From the NCBI GenBank assembly GCA_001655205.1, contig LPNZ01010009.1:1-31812 (forward strand): DNA of 31,812 bases, written 5' to 3'. Positions 21,601 through 31,812 of this stretch are shown piece by piece. Source of the stretch: Lenisia limosa. Lineage: Eukaryota; Breviatea. Numbering within the stretch: position 1 is the first letter of the stretch; each line of letters opens with the position of its first letter. The translations under genes and the position numbers were made by a program. The notes under the pieces were generated by a model, which was not told where the DNA came from, ran no database searches, and saw nothing but the letters and a program-made list of their open reading frames with translations.

Positions 21601-24600
21601 NNNNNNNNNNNNNNNNNNNNNNNNNNNNNNNNNNNNNNNNNNNNNNNNNNNNNNNNNNNNNNNNNNNNNNNNNNNNNNNNNNNNNNNNNNNNNNNNNNNN
21701 NNNNNNNNNNNNNNNNNNNNNNNNNNNNNNNNNNNNNNNNNNNNNNNNNNNNNNNNNNNNNNNNNNNNNNNNNNNNNNNNNNNNNNNNNNNNNNNNNNNN
21801 NNNNNNNATGAGGCCTGAAATAACCCTGCAGAACGCGTCAGGAGTGCCCATTGAGTGCCAAGAGTGCTATCCTGGTGGATTCTGTGTCGAGGGTTCCGAG
21901 CTACCGGGCTGTCCACCTTGTATGGGAGAGGGGCGAATAGAGATGGTATGCTATATAGTATACCATTAGATTCATAGTGTTACGTTACTACTAGCCTTCG
22001 TAGTTACCACTGACTCGATACCGTTTTTGTCCTCAATTCTCACCCCACAGACACGTACGGCCAGTATCTCAGCTGCATCGACTGCCCAACTGGCGGGAGC
22101 TGTCCGGGAGGAATCAATCAAATCGGTCCACTACCTGGCTGGGTGATGTTCCAAGACAGCCCGCCCATGTTCCAACGGAACGCCACTTCTGTTGCCGACT
22201 CGACTTACGAGGCGTTTTCAACCAACGTCACTGCCGGTACCGAGGCTGTCATTGTCGTCCAGCTCAGGTTTGGACAAGATAGAAAAGTTCTTTGGTGGCC
22301 TCAGATTGAACCCTCTATCAGCCCTTTCCTTGCTTAACTTATTTATGTTCTTGGGACCAATCATTACTTCAGGGATGACACGGGAAGTGCACGATCAAAT
22401 GGAACTGAAAATGTACTTCTGCGGTCCTCCTCGGGCATTAACGTCTTTATGGAGGTACTAACTCTTGGGGCTGAGTCCAACTCTCTTTTCTTTTCCATTT
22501 CTCGCCACTTGATGTGCTTTATACTGGTGCGCTAATATCTTATCGAGAACACCTTTGTTTGTCACCCCTCCCCCCTAGGCCTCAGTTGGCTCCACCTTCC
22601 AATACACATGGTCGCCCACTGTGTCTGAAGTGGTGGTGTTCGAGGCCTTTGCTTGTGACGGAGTCATCATGGTTGCGTCGTGAGTGGCGGTGTGACTTCA
22701 ATTTCTTTTAATTATTTTTCTTTTTTAAAAAAATCTCGGTTAAGTCCTCAATAGATCACAATTTACTCCTTTCGATATATCCACTCAACCTCGTCATTCC
22801 AAGCTGTTCAGAGCCCAAACTTCTTCTTAACTCTCCAGAGACCCCCTTGACACCAAATGGCCAGGTCTCACAGACCTCTCAGCAAAAAGCCCTGTAGATG
22901 CCCAGCGGTACGCAACGTGCGCGGCCGTCCTTAACGCCTTACTGCTGTCTGACGCCCCAATCGACGCTCTTGCACTGGCGGCTGGCGTTCAGCTGGTCGC
23001 GTCGGTCAACTTAACGGCGAACGTTGCACCGGCGTTGCCGAGTTCCGAGAGTCTGGCCTCGGGTACAGGATTGGAGTACTGCGTTCATGGCGTGCAGGCG
23101 GATGTGTTTGTTAAGGTATGGTACTCTTTGTAAATNNNNNNNNNNNNNNNNNNNNNNNNNNNNNNNNNNNNNNNNNNNNNNNNNNNNNNNNNNNNNNNNN
23201 NNNNNNNNNNNNNNNNNNNNNNNNNAAATCTTGTGCTGGACGAAATATTTATGTGGATTACAACCAAATATCATGAAAAACTGCGTTTATATATTCAGTT
23301 TGTGGACGAATTCGGCAACAACTGCTCGGAATCGGACATTCAATCGAGCCACGTGGCCTTCCACGTCATTGACGGAAGTGCGGAATTTGGCCCGGTCAGC
23401 GTTGCCGACGGCCTAATAATGACGTCATACACAGCCAACCAGACCGAGGGAGGCACACTCTCCTTGGCCATCACGGTTGCCGGATACCCCTTAAAACAGG
23501 TGGACTGGGGGATTTTTGGCTCAATACATGGTGTAAATATATAATTCCACCAATCGTTTTCAAATGTGACATTTCAGTTCCTGCCACCCGTGTCAGTGGG
23601 AGCAGTTTGTCCGCGCGGCTGGGCTCCAAACAAGTTCAACGGGCCCTGCGACATGTGTTTGGTGGGCGGGGCTTTCGCAATGCAATCAAAGACCTGCTGT
23701 CTTTTACCACATTGGAAAGCAAATACTACCTCAATAGTATATATCATTGGTATTTTATGGTCATGTGGGCTCCAATTTTCCTTCAATCTACAAAACATTC
23801 TTACAACGTAGGAGAGTACCTTTGACAGCCGAGCTGAAGGCATCCTGCTCATCTCACCTCTCCCTACCCCCACGTCCGAGAACTCCGTGTGCCAGTCATG
23901 CCCCTATGGTGAGGAATGTCATATTTTATTGCGTCAAAATCATATCATGGTAGCAACAGGTGCTCTACATCTACAATCTTGTGTTTCCTAAATCAGCTCC
24001 AATATATATAACTTTTATCTCACGACGATAGGACGAACCTCTCCCGAGGAAAGCGACAGTTATTTGTTCTGTGACTGTTCGGAAGGCTTCTTCGGCCCAT
24101 CTCCCGTGGATAGCGGCGAAGGTAGGCTTCTGCTTTCATTCTCTTCTGCCTACATTATCTTGGTTTTCTAATATTTCAACTGCGTTTACATAGCACTGTT
24201 TCTTTTCCTTAGTCCTGAACTCACCATTAGGTGTACCTTGTGAACAATGTCCATCCGGCACAGATTGCCCTCCAGGTTTGGCATTTCCATCTTCGTAGTT
24301 GAGTACATTATTTATCTCAGGATCTCTTTTTCAAACTTTTGTGTGTTTTCAACTCAAACCTGTGTGTTTTTCCAACTTTTTTTTGTGTTTATCAGCTGCT
24401 GTTTTCAGTTCACACCCCAGGAACACGTACCCCCTCAGCTCTGGACGGTTTCTGGTACATCAATATCGACACGGTAGGCTTTGTGGAAACCCGGGATAAA
24501 CCCTCCTGTTACCTCACACTCCAGGTACTGTCTTGTGTTCCGCCGGTAGCCTGTGGAGAAGCGAACATGTGCAACACGGGTTACGGCGGTATTGCATGCG

Positions 24601-27600
24601 CCAATTGTGTTGAGGACTACTTCAGGTCTGAAGACTCGTTATTGATCATGATATCGATTTCTGTACAATGTTATTCAGTTGATTTTGTTTGTCATGATAT
24701 GACGAGGAGCTATTCTGCAACTTGGCAAGCCCAAGCCTCTGATGATTTTTGATACTTTAGGACTGAGGGTCTCTGTAAGCCATGCCCCGGATGGAGTGGA
24801 ATTATTCTGATTGCGGTTGTCTTAGCCGCGGTCGCGACTTCGATTGGATGTCTGCTTTTGGTCCGGTCTGGCTTTAGTTTCGGCCCAATGGTCATTTTCT
24901 TCAATTTCGCGCAGGTGATCACCCTCTTTAATCGCCTGTCCACTGTGTGGCCCTCAAGCTTGTCGCAACTCATGGGTAAGGGGACAGGCTTAGAATCAGT
25001 TATCAGTTATCGCTATGCACTAAGAAGTTACATTGGGGCGCTCACTTTACACTTCAGATGTCATGACAATTTTCAACTTGTCAATGGAGATTCTGGCGCT
25101 TCCATGTGCAGTAAAAATGACACCCTGGTTTGTACTTCTGATTTCTGTCATTTCTCAGGGAAGCAATTTTGCTCACTCAGTCCATTCCAATCATCCTGGC
25201 CATATTAGCTGCATCTGCCGTGGCGCTGTATTGCATATTTGTTGCTGTGGTCCAACTATTCCACCAAATGTTTGTAGGGGTATCAGTACACAAATGCAAT
25301 AACAAGGCAAAGGATAGTAGTAGTAACATCCCCAACAGTTTCCAACGGAAGGCCACACGCTTAGGACCAAACGGCGAGTTCCAAGACCTTACACTGGGTG
25401 GGTCCTGCAATAAGGGCTACACTTTGGATGAGAAATCTGTCTTTTCAGCAAATTCAATCTCTTAATAATGAATAGCGGAAAAGCAAATGCTCGGCCATCC
25501 ACTCCGTGTGCTTATTCTCCACAGATAGCTGGGCGTCGGCAGAGGTTTCATCGCGACAATGGATGGAATGGCTCATGTTTTGGCGGTTCGACCCTCCAGT
25601 TTGGGAGGAGGACATGCTGCTACCCGAGAAGAACGTAGAAGAACACGAGGTGANNNNNNNNNNNNNNNNNNNNNNNNNNNNNNNNNNNNNNNNNNNNNNN
25701 NNNNNNNNNNNNNNNNNNNNNNNNNNNNNNNNNNNNNAGACCTGAGACTCGAATGAAACGTTTCATGTATACTGCGATCAATTGCTACATCTTCCTCCTG
25801 ACACTTCAATACACTTATTTGGTGGTGACTGCAATGCTATTCTTTAAAGTATGGGGGTACACTATTCAATCAAATGCAAAAAGTAGTTGCAACTCCGCTA
25901 CAATCCTGTTTTTGAATCTGCATGAATATCCACTTGATATTTGACATGCCAACATTTTACAAAGAATATTGATATAGTGTTACAATCTCTACCAACATCC
26001 CTGCTGATTGTATTTAACCTTTTAGTGCACCGATCGCGGCGATGGAGTAGCGACAATGGCTGAATACCCTGACGAGGTACCCATATTGCCTGAGACTAGG
26101 GCTGCATATGTAGCTCTCTGATACCTCAAACCTGAACTCCAGTCAAGACATAATTATTATCTTGAAATGGGGATTCAAGATGGTTTATCATCCTCGATGC
26201 TTAACCCACGCAGAATTCTTACCCTGTAGCCCTGTTGGTCAGACGACTACAACCAGACTGCCCCCTACATTATGGGCGCACTTGCCGTGTACGGTGTCGG
26301 CATCCCTCTCTTGGTGTTTTGTGTTCTCTTCTTTGGACGAAACAAACTCTCGGACCCGACGTTTAGGTTGGTTCATGTTGTCTTGTGACTTTCAGGGCGC
26401 AATTTGGAGCACTCTATTACCGCTACAAGCCGAATCTTTTTATGTGGGAGCTTGTTGTCATGGTTCGTAAGGTGAGACAGCTGGGGTTTTGTCAACACTG
26501 AAACAGAAAGATGAAGAAATTCGTCTATTGACGCCGTAGTTTGCCATTTCAGTCTGCTTTGTGTACCTTTCTGGCCCTGAAATTTACCGAATGCTTGGTG
26601 CTATGGTTGCGCTCCTCGGAGGTTTGCGAGACCTGTAAACATCTGGGCCTCATTGTTTTTTGAAGACTATCAAATAGTATTAAATAAGGATGATACGTTT
26701 GGAAGGAGCTGGCTTGTCTCTGACAATTAAGCTTTGGAGGCCCACACATACTTCAAGCCGCATTCCACTCAGCTTCTTGTTCGTTTGGAGTACATTTCTC
26801 TTCTTGGCAGGTGAGCTCGTTCATCATTATTTAAATACTATATCGAACTAGTACATTGTACTTGTTTTCCTTTAAATTATTTGTCACCATTTTCAGTTAT
26901 GTAATTCTGATGTGTGGAATCCTCTACGTTATGGAACTCAGCAAGAACGAAGTTTATAAGTAGGCTGGAGTTGAGGAGTGTAGTTTATGATTGGGTGATA
27001 CGATAGTTATGACACCCTTTATAAACGTGAGTTATATACTCTTGATAAACATGATGGTGTGAATGGCTTTGGAAAACCCTTGACCCATTGACCCTACTTA
27101 GTGTTATTACTTTGGTTGCAATCACTGCTCTGTCGATTCCATCGTCCACATTTCTTGCCACTTTCGCTTTCCAGTTGTTGCACTTTGCCCAGCTCAAGGT
27201 ATGCGATAGCGGTTCTGTTTTTGACTCTTTTGACACAAAAAGGGAGTTCCAAACAACGATACGTATCGTTTATACTGAACTTTTTATTTAAAAATTTTAA
27301 CTCTCCTTGAAGATTAGCTTATCACCCTCAGGTACTTCTTGCGGAGTACGGTATCCAAAACACCAGTGAACTTCTCATGGCTGACGAGGGCAGGTAAGGG
27401 GCACCATCTACTGTACAGATTGTGGTCTTCTTTTCTGATTAATTTTTTACTTTACTCTTTAGGAACTATCTGAGTAACGAAGAGACAAAGAACTTCAGTG
27501 CGACAGACAAGCTCACAGGCGGCCTGCTCTCTCAAAACCTAAGCAAAGTGGGTTTGCATCACCGCGCTGTAGCACTAGCCCAAATGCTGAATTGTGCATT

Positions 27601-30600
27601 TCTGGTCATAATACAAGAAGCTTGCTTTTTGGGGACTAAAGCCTACTCTATCTACCAACCAAGCCCTTATATCAAATAACACGTTCAGACGTCGGCAACA
27701 AAGGCGACTGCCACCACCTTGGCTGACCGCTTGCTGTCCTCCATTCAGAGCAGCTTCATGGAGAAGGTTCTCCCGGCTCCTGACCTTGGTGAATGCACTC
27801 TTGTAAGCGTCGAATAGCATGTTTCGCCCAATCATTTGACATGCTAAAAATCATTCATTGACAGATGTGTGACCCATCGATATTCTGTACTATTGCCCAT
27901 TCTCCAACAAAACAGGGACAATTAACACGACGAGCAGGTTGAAGTACGGGTGGCAGCAAGGACGGCCACAGAGGCCTGGGCGGCCGGAGGGGCTATCAAG
28001 AAGGCCCTGCACGATGGACTTTCGGAGCTCGTAAAGTTTGGTCTTATCAAGCACAGGTTGGGGCATTTGGTGTAGATTCATATCTGGATCGAGACAAATA
28101 TGGCTTTTGATGAAATCTGATAGATTCTTCATCACCTGAACGCATTCGTATCATGTCGTGTTGGAACATTTTAACGACTCAGTGGCTATGCCTTCGCGGT
28201 ATCGAGTGATGGCTTCGGCGTTTCTGCTGTGTTCAAGTCATGTCTCGATGCTACTGCCTTCGTATGTTCCCTTGGAATCTTACACTGGGCTTTTCTTTCA
28301 ACAATAAAAAGGGTTATTGTTATCTTCTTCATAGAAAGTCACTCTAAAAACCAAATCTCTTACCCCCAGACCACGGAACTGCAGATTGCTGCCTTGCGCG
28401 CCACGTGGGCGTCTGCCGTCCTCAACTTGCCGTCCTGCTCCATGGTCCTCAAAGACCAGTTCTCTGCGTCAGAGTCTGAAAGGTTATTGGCGTGCCCTTT
28501 TCCTTTTGACATCGTTTCGTCTTTTGTCCTATCCTGATCCTGTCAGTTTGCTATGGCGGGGCCCGCGTCTCCAGGTAGCCCTGCACACCGACGTGGTGTC
28601 GTTTATTGTTCGCGAGGACGGCCGACGTGTCTACAACGGACCTGCAGTGGACTTGGTGGACCGTTTGTGCGGCGCCGCCGACGGTGGACAGGTCAGCCTT
28701 TTATTATACTATGATCAATATCCTTAGAAAGGGATTATGGCTGTGGATCATTAGAGCCTGTTTTATTTATGATTTCTCTGGGAACCTTTCCATCTCTCAG
28801 TCTTCACCGTCCCAGATTATTGCTACCCAAGGTGTATCCAATGCGCTGATGCTCGAGGAAATGGGAGCTGACCCCGAGGATGTGAGCCACCTCATCTTTC
28901 TTCCTAGCTTATGGGGCTTTGTACAACACTGTGTTTCATTTTTGCTGCTTCTTCCTTCCCAGTTCACGTTTTCGAATATCGGCACTCATATGTTCAGATC
29001 CCAGTCCTGGTTCCTATGGGCTTCCTCGCACTGACACTGCAAGAAAACGACTCCTCCTTAAATGGTGAGATTAAGCTGGATCTTATCCTTATCCATGCTA
29101 TAATTCACTTCATTCCTCACCATTGCAACGAAATCCCTGTTTTTACTGCTTCAGGGGCCGAGTTCAGTGAGGACAGTGAGGGTCTCATGGAAGTCTTCCA
29201 GGTTGGTGCTTTCCTGGAACTGTAATATGCAATTTCTGGCCAATAACATATTCCCGTTATTTTTTATGCAATATCAGCTTTCACTTCAAGCTGATGGTTA
29301 CTAACGAGACAGTTGAACCCCAAAGGACTGGAAAACAGAAAGATGGCACCCTTCATTTTGGCTGTTAACCAGTCGGAGCTGGCCCCTGTAGTAGGCTTGT
29401 TTTAATTGTTTATACGAATTGAGTTAATCTTACGCAGTACCTTACTATTTAGCCGAACATGGAGCAAAGTTTAATGGAACTTCCTGGAGTTGTTAAAGGT
29501 AAGCTTTATACACATGAGCATCTGTTGTCGCCAGACTTGACAAACACCAGGCACCCCGAAGTTGAGCCCCTATGCTCACACGAACACCAATAGGATCCAA
29601 CTCAACGTCAGAGACCAGCCGGTGGGTACAAACAATACCTCGGAGAGGACTTCACACACAAAACATACTTGCGTTTTTGCCTCACCTTTCCTACCCTTGA
29701 GCCTATTCCTATATTATACAACTCCACAATGAATATCATTTCGATGATTTGAGTACCGAAATGAACTGTCTCACCCCCCCCCCCCCNNNNNNNNNNNNNN
29801 NNNNNNNNNNNNNNNNNNNNNNNNNNNNNNNNNNNNNNNNNNNNNNNNNNNNNNNNNNNNNNNNNNNNNNNNGAAATCCGGAGGGGAGCAGTGGTCGTTG
29901 TCACGTTCCTGTTCCTCTTTATGGTGTACATGGTAGGCACTTCCTGGCCATAGCCTCTTATAACCTGTTTTCATAGGTCGTCTCCCCCAAACACTCTCTT
30001 TCGTCCATTTCTCTGGAGTTCTCGGAAGACACCGGACTTTTCCTAGGTTGGTACAATGCCAATGTCAGTGCTGCTCCCACCCTTTACTGGAGTTTTTGTT
30101 ATCCAAGCCCAAGTGGTTGATATTCGGGGGCTTACTGTTTCACCTGGATTGACCTGCTCCCATAGGACGACTTGCTGTTTTTGCTGTTACGATGGCTGCA
30201 GTGGCTCTCTCAGAAGCGGCTAAGGGTAAACACAAGGTCGTTCTCCTCTCTCTATGTAGGCACTCGGATAGGATGACCTCCTTTTGCTGTTACTATTATG
30301 TCATTGTTCTTTCGGTTTATTCTGTTCTGACTATCAGCGTACACCATTATGCTGTCAATTGCATCGGTGCTCTGCCTTTGGCTTGAGGAGTGGGGTCCAA
30401 AAGCAACTACCGAAGCGATAGTCATTTCGTCAGTCCTCCTTCTCAACTGTGGGCATTGTAAAGAGGAATTTTGGTATTTCACCTATCATTTCCAGGCTTC
30501 TTTATATCCTGGGGTCTTAGTCGAGGTATTGTCTTTTTGAAATTAACATCATATATGGAGGTGTATTATCGTAAATGGGGGTCTTACCGAAAACGGCTTA

Positions 30601-31729
30601 TCGACGAGTTTTGAGGAAACTAGCAATCCATCATCACGATAATTCTTTTCCTAGGCGGTCACTGGCACGCTACCCTCGGCACTCTGGGCGGACTCTCCAT
30701 TTCCCTCGCTCATCTTCTCCACTTGATCTCCAACCTCACGTCGGAAGCCGACTTCCTGCAAGCGCTTCTTCTGACGTTTGCGGTGACAGGCCTTGGCTAC
30801 TTCTCAATCCAACTCAAGTCGTCAAGTTTGGCCAGTATTGCCCGCCTACATGTTGACGTGGAGGAGGAGAAGGAGAAGGTCTGCGGCTTCAACAGGTTCT
30901 TGATACACACTTCAACAATACCTCTTTTACGGAGCTGGAACCTTTATACTCTATTTGTGTATTATATTCTGCTTTCCACAGCGCTGTAATCAAGCAGGTG
31001 GGGCTTGTACAGCTGTCCCTTGTGCCTCGACAGCTGATTTCAGCCAATATCAGGGTAGGTGCAGGTTGAGGGTTTATTAACAAATTTACACAATAGAACA
31101 CTAAATCTTCTCTAGTATGAAGTAGCATTACATTCTTACGGGGACAGGGAGAAAGCAGCAACATGACGGGAGAGTTCTACCCGAATGCTAGTGTGGTTTG
31201 TGTCAAGATTGTGAAGCTCACGGCCCTACTCAACTCGCTCAGTACTGACGTTTTCTGTGACGCTATTCTCCAAGTGGGGCTTTAACATTTGTCATGGTCT
31301 TTGGCCAGATACAACATATCTTTATTCTCCTTTTCAACATAATGCCAATTACATTGTCCAAAATGCTGGTTCTGCTTATGTTATAGGTTCTTGACGGCAT
31401 TGATACGACCAATTCAATGTTCCCTCTCATCGCTCCAATTCGCACCCTTGGTATGCGTTGTCACACGTCGCTCTTATTTCACCACCAGGCCCCACATTTG
31501 CCTTTGTGTCAGGCGGGCCTCTGCAGAACTCCAATCATGCACACGTGGCTGTCAAGTTCTCTCAGGTGCGGCTTTGTTTTGACTGTTTTGGAGGGGGTAA
31601 CCGAATTCTCTTTGGTTTTTAGGATTCAAATATGAAGGACATACTAACTTTTTAGGAGCTTCTCCGTATGGTGTCCAACATTGCCTCGGCACAAAGCCGC
31701 AATATACAGCTTCAAATCGGCCTCCACAG
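18617..31729 (+). CDS. Giant receptor-like protein with two class III cyclase-like domains (3' truncated)
   Basis: About 60 exons, near 2,150 visible codons. Order: signal peptide (MFKSLFVLLGLLWSC, exon 18617-18677), PA14-like and filamin-like ectodomain, cysteine-rich GCC2/GCC3-like repeats, multi-pass membrane block, cyclase-like domain 1, six-pass block, cyclase-like domain 2. The final visible exon is 31656-31729 (NIQLQIGLH), followed by a donor; the rest lies beyond the window. Nearly every junction keeps phase, including short introns (31 nt at 25128-25158, 38 nt at 20981-21018). One junction (26076 to 26243) is out of phase, so a small exon is probably missed there; three gaps may hide others. 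The two membrane blocks alternating with two catalytic-type domains match animal membrane adenylyl cyclases, but the ectodomain and first membrane block do not. Key catalytic residues are altered in both domains, so activity is doubtful. The first intron joins 18677 to 18882; an alternative donor is at 18682. Confidence 0.85.
18882..21202 (+). other. PA14-like and filamin/Ig-like ectodomain of the giant protein
   Basis: Exons 18882-18971, 19143-19343, 19459-19547, 19702-19759, 19836-20019, 20059-20141, 20229-20414, 20595-20700, 20831-20980 and 21019-21202. The first part (MKYFCYFDAPSTGSYVWQLA, then MGELALRDWSPGEIESYTN) has the shape of a PA14 beta-barrel: an aromatic-rich strand, a SGxYxW turn and a W-x-x-G-x-x-x-x-Y segment. 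Later segments (DKLTITLHPQSTGLYTAT; HAAGDFTLEVRAIGYASGAD; NFTVSFSEGGIYRVQFF) resemble filamin or Ig-like strands with a G-x-Y pattern. NxT/S sites fit a secreted or surface location. A related filamin-like segment recurs at 23299-23499 (FVDEFGNNCSES). Confidence 0.55.
21541..21807. other. Poly-G run and assembly gap 6
   Basis: A G run of about ten residues then Ns (21547-21807) inside an intron of the giant gene; exons on both sides (21457-21518 and 21832-21919) join in phase. Confidence 0.95.
23136..23225. other. Assembly gap 7 in the giant gene
   Basis: Ns in the intron that begins after 23115. The next exon, starting at 23299, is in phase, so no coding loss is apparent. Confidence 0.95.
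25654..25737. other. Assembly gap 8 in the giant gene
   Basis: Ns four bases after a donor (GAG|GTGA). The following exon starts at or inside the gap edge; the reading frame across the gap is consistent with phase 0. Confidence 0.95.
27047..27080 (+). repeat. Dispersed intronic repeat, copy 3 (short, diverged)
   Basis: GATGGTGTGAATGGCTTTGG with flanking TTATAAACGTGAG upstream, in the giant-gene intron 26960-27101. It shares the core GGCTTTGG and the upstream TATAA-x-GTG with copies 1 and 2. Confidence 0.5.
27689..29201 (+). other. Cyclase-like domain 1
   Basis: Exons 27689-27802, 27938-28056, 28183-28261, 28370-28482, 28547-28691, 28801-28881, 28998-29064 and 29155-29201. The pattern follows the class III fold of trypanosomatid and bacterial enzymes: GECTLVEVRVAART (where VTLIFTDIxxST is usual), SGYAFAVSSDGFGVSAVFKS (where the KTxGDxFM segment is usual), LQIAALRATW, RGPRLQVALHTDVVSF (the R-V-G-I-H-T-G strand), VYNGPAVDLVDRLCGAADGG (the Y-Y-G-x-x-V-N-x-x-A-R segment). 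In my alignment the first metal Asp is Arg, the second is kept, and the Asn of V-N-x-x-x-R is Asp while Arg is kept. Confidence 0.75.
29777..29872. other. Poly-C run and assembly gap 9
   Basis: Thirteen C residues then Ns (29787-29872) between exon 29551-29621 and the next coding stretch, which begins directly at 29873. Confidence 0.95.
29873..30895 (+). other. Second, six-pass membrane block of the giant protein
   Basis: Six hydrophobic segments: AVVVVTFLFLFMVYM (29873-29932), LAVFAVTMAAVAL (30166-30225), YTIMLSIASVLCLWL and AIVISSVLLLNCFFIS (30338-30448, 30496-30525), TLGGLSISLAHLLHLIS and LLTFAVTGLGYFSIQL (30655-30895), then a charged helix (VDVEEEKEKV) leading into cyclase-like domain 2. 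This is the position and topology of the second membrane cluster of animal membrane adenylyl cyclases. Confidence 0.75.
30982..31729 (+). other. Cyclase-like domain 2 (truncated by window end)
   Basis: Exons 30982-31054, 31148-31273, 31387-31450, 31489-31565 and 31656-31729. YPNASVVCVKIVKLTALLN occupies the F-A-D-I-x-G-F-T position with Lys for Asp. IRTLGPTFAFVSGG occupies the K-x-x-G-D-x-Y-x-A-x-x-G position with Pro for Asp. This resembles the metal-free C2 half of mammalian cyclases (K-T-I-G-S-T-Y-M-A). HAHVAVKFSQELLRMVSNIA and NIQLQIGLH follow the usual helix and the R-I-G-I-H-x-G strand. The segment carrying the adenine and transition-state residues lies beyond the window. Confidence 0.75.
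31285..31340 (+). repeat. Dispersed intronic repeat, copy 4
   Basis: Contains CATGGTCTTTGGCCAGATAC followed by AACATATCTTTATTCTCC, in the giant-gene intron 31274-31386. TTTGGCCAGATACAAC is identical to copy 1. Confidence 0.7.
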
Positions 31730-31802
31730 GTACTATTGATGCTGGTCAAACGATTATCCCTTATATTTCCATTACTCTTTTCTGAGCCTAAGAGAGTGTA
31801 AC

Positions 31803-31812
31803 CCCCCCCCCC
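31803..31812. repeat. Poly-C run at the window end
   Basis: Ten C residues close the window, inside the intron that starts at 31730. In this contig such runs repeatedly mark gap edges. Confidence 0.9.

Larger units (their letters stand above)
21289..24760 (+). other. Cysteine-rich GCC2/GCC3-like repeats of the giant protein
   Basis: Exons such as 21289-21400 (ACQYCPLGQEPVSDQASCQ), 21457-21518 (GCLPCPIGEYSVDP), 21832-21919 (IECQECYPGGFC), 22051-22267 (CIDCPTGGSCPGG), 23578-23661, 23812-23908 (CQSCPYG), 24032-24121 (FCDCSEGFFGP), 24231-24275 (CEQCPSGTDCPPG) and 24421-24625 (MCNTGYGGIACANCVEDYF). The C-x-x-C-P-x-G spacing is that of GCC2_GCC3 (ephrin-receptor-like/TNFR-like) modules, and the last exon has the G-Y-x-G-x-x-C-x-x-C form that typically precedes a membrane block in protist surface proteins. 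Gaps at 21547-21807 and 23136-23225 interrupt it. Confidence 0.75.
24761..27331 (+). other. First multi-pass membrane block of the giant protein
   Basis: Hydrophobic segments in order: IILIAVVLAAVATSIGCLLL (exon 24761-24975), then SIPIILAILAASAVALYCIF (25159-25397), YIFLLTLQYTYLVVTAML (25738-25848), YIMGALAVYGVGIPLLVFC (26243-26366), FAISVCFVYLSG and MVALLGAL (26540-26621, 26732-26810), YVILMCGILYV (26897-26959) and LVAITALSIPSS onward (27102-27198). Between them come cytoplasmic-type stretches with R-Y-K-x-x-x-x-M-W-E and V-R-K (26396-26471), as in the conserved membrane region that follows GCC modules in protist receptors. Seven to nine passes are possible. Confidence 0.7.

Noticed and set aside
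28209-28235. GATGGCTTCGGC resembling the dispersed intronic repeat
   Set aside because: It is coding (SDGFGVSAVF of cyclase-like domain 1) and lacks the flanking repeat sequence.

Overview
This is a eukaryotic nuclear contig: every recognisable gene is split into many exons by GT-AG introns, the standard genetic code fits throughout, and nine N-gaps (about 80 to 261 bases) interrupt it. The gene set (a Ras GEF with REM and CDC25 domains, a CAAX protease, a FAF2-type UBX protein, and a very large receptor-like class III cyclase relative) with many introns of only 25-38 bases suggests a free-living or parasitic unicellular eukaryote such as an amoebozoan, apusomonad-like or unicellular opisthokont lineage. 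I cannot name the organism.

Layout. (1) 174-3379, minus: an unassigned many-exon gene with an acidic N-terminal region and a BTB-like middle; the middle is interrupted by a gap. (2) 3697-6099, plus: a complete 14-exon FAF2/UBXD8-type protein (UBA-like, hydrophobic anchor, UAS, coiled coil, UBX), divergent from gene 1 across 317 bp. (3) 6238-7220, minus: a complete six-exon PPC/DUF296-domain protein, tail to tail with FAF2. (4) 7374 to about 8020, minus: fragments of an unassigned small gene with a C-terminal membrane segment. (5) 8226-9995, minus: a complete nine-exon RCE1 CAAX prenyl protease. (6) 10360-18006, plus: a RasGEF of about 35 exons (some inside gaps), divergent from RCE1 across 364 bp. 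(7) 18617-31729 and beyond, plus: a giant gene (about 60 exons seen, roughly 2,150 codons visible) with a signal peptide, a PA14-like/filamin-like/GCC2-GCC3-like cysteine-rich ectodomain, a multi-pass membrane block, a first class III cyclase-like domain, a six-pass membrane block and a second cyclase-like domain cut by the window end.

How they may work together. RCE1 trims CAAX proteins including Ras, the RasGEF loads Ras with GTP, and cyclases are classical Ras or G-protein outputs. Three neighbouring genes therefore touch one signalling axis, though this may be chance. The giant protein has the two-membrane-block, two-catalytic-domain plan of animal membrane adenylyl cyclases, attached to a large ectodomain. 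Both cyclase-like domains lack key metal-binding aspartates, so it may be a pseudo-cyclase receptor.

Exon models were built by hand from reading-frame phase. Nearly all junctions in FAF2, PPC, RCE1, RasGEF and the giant gene close in phase, which is the main support for the structures. Introns carry AT-rich palindromes, microsatellites, long G or C runs and a dispersed, diverged repeat of about 60-80 bases.
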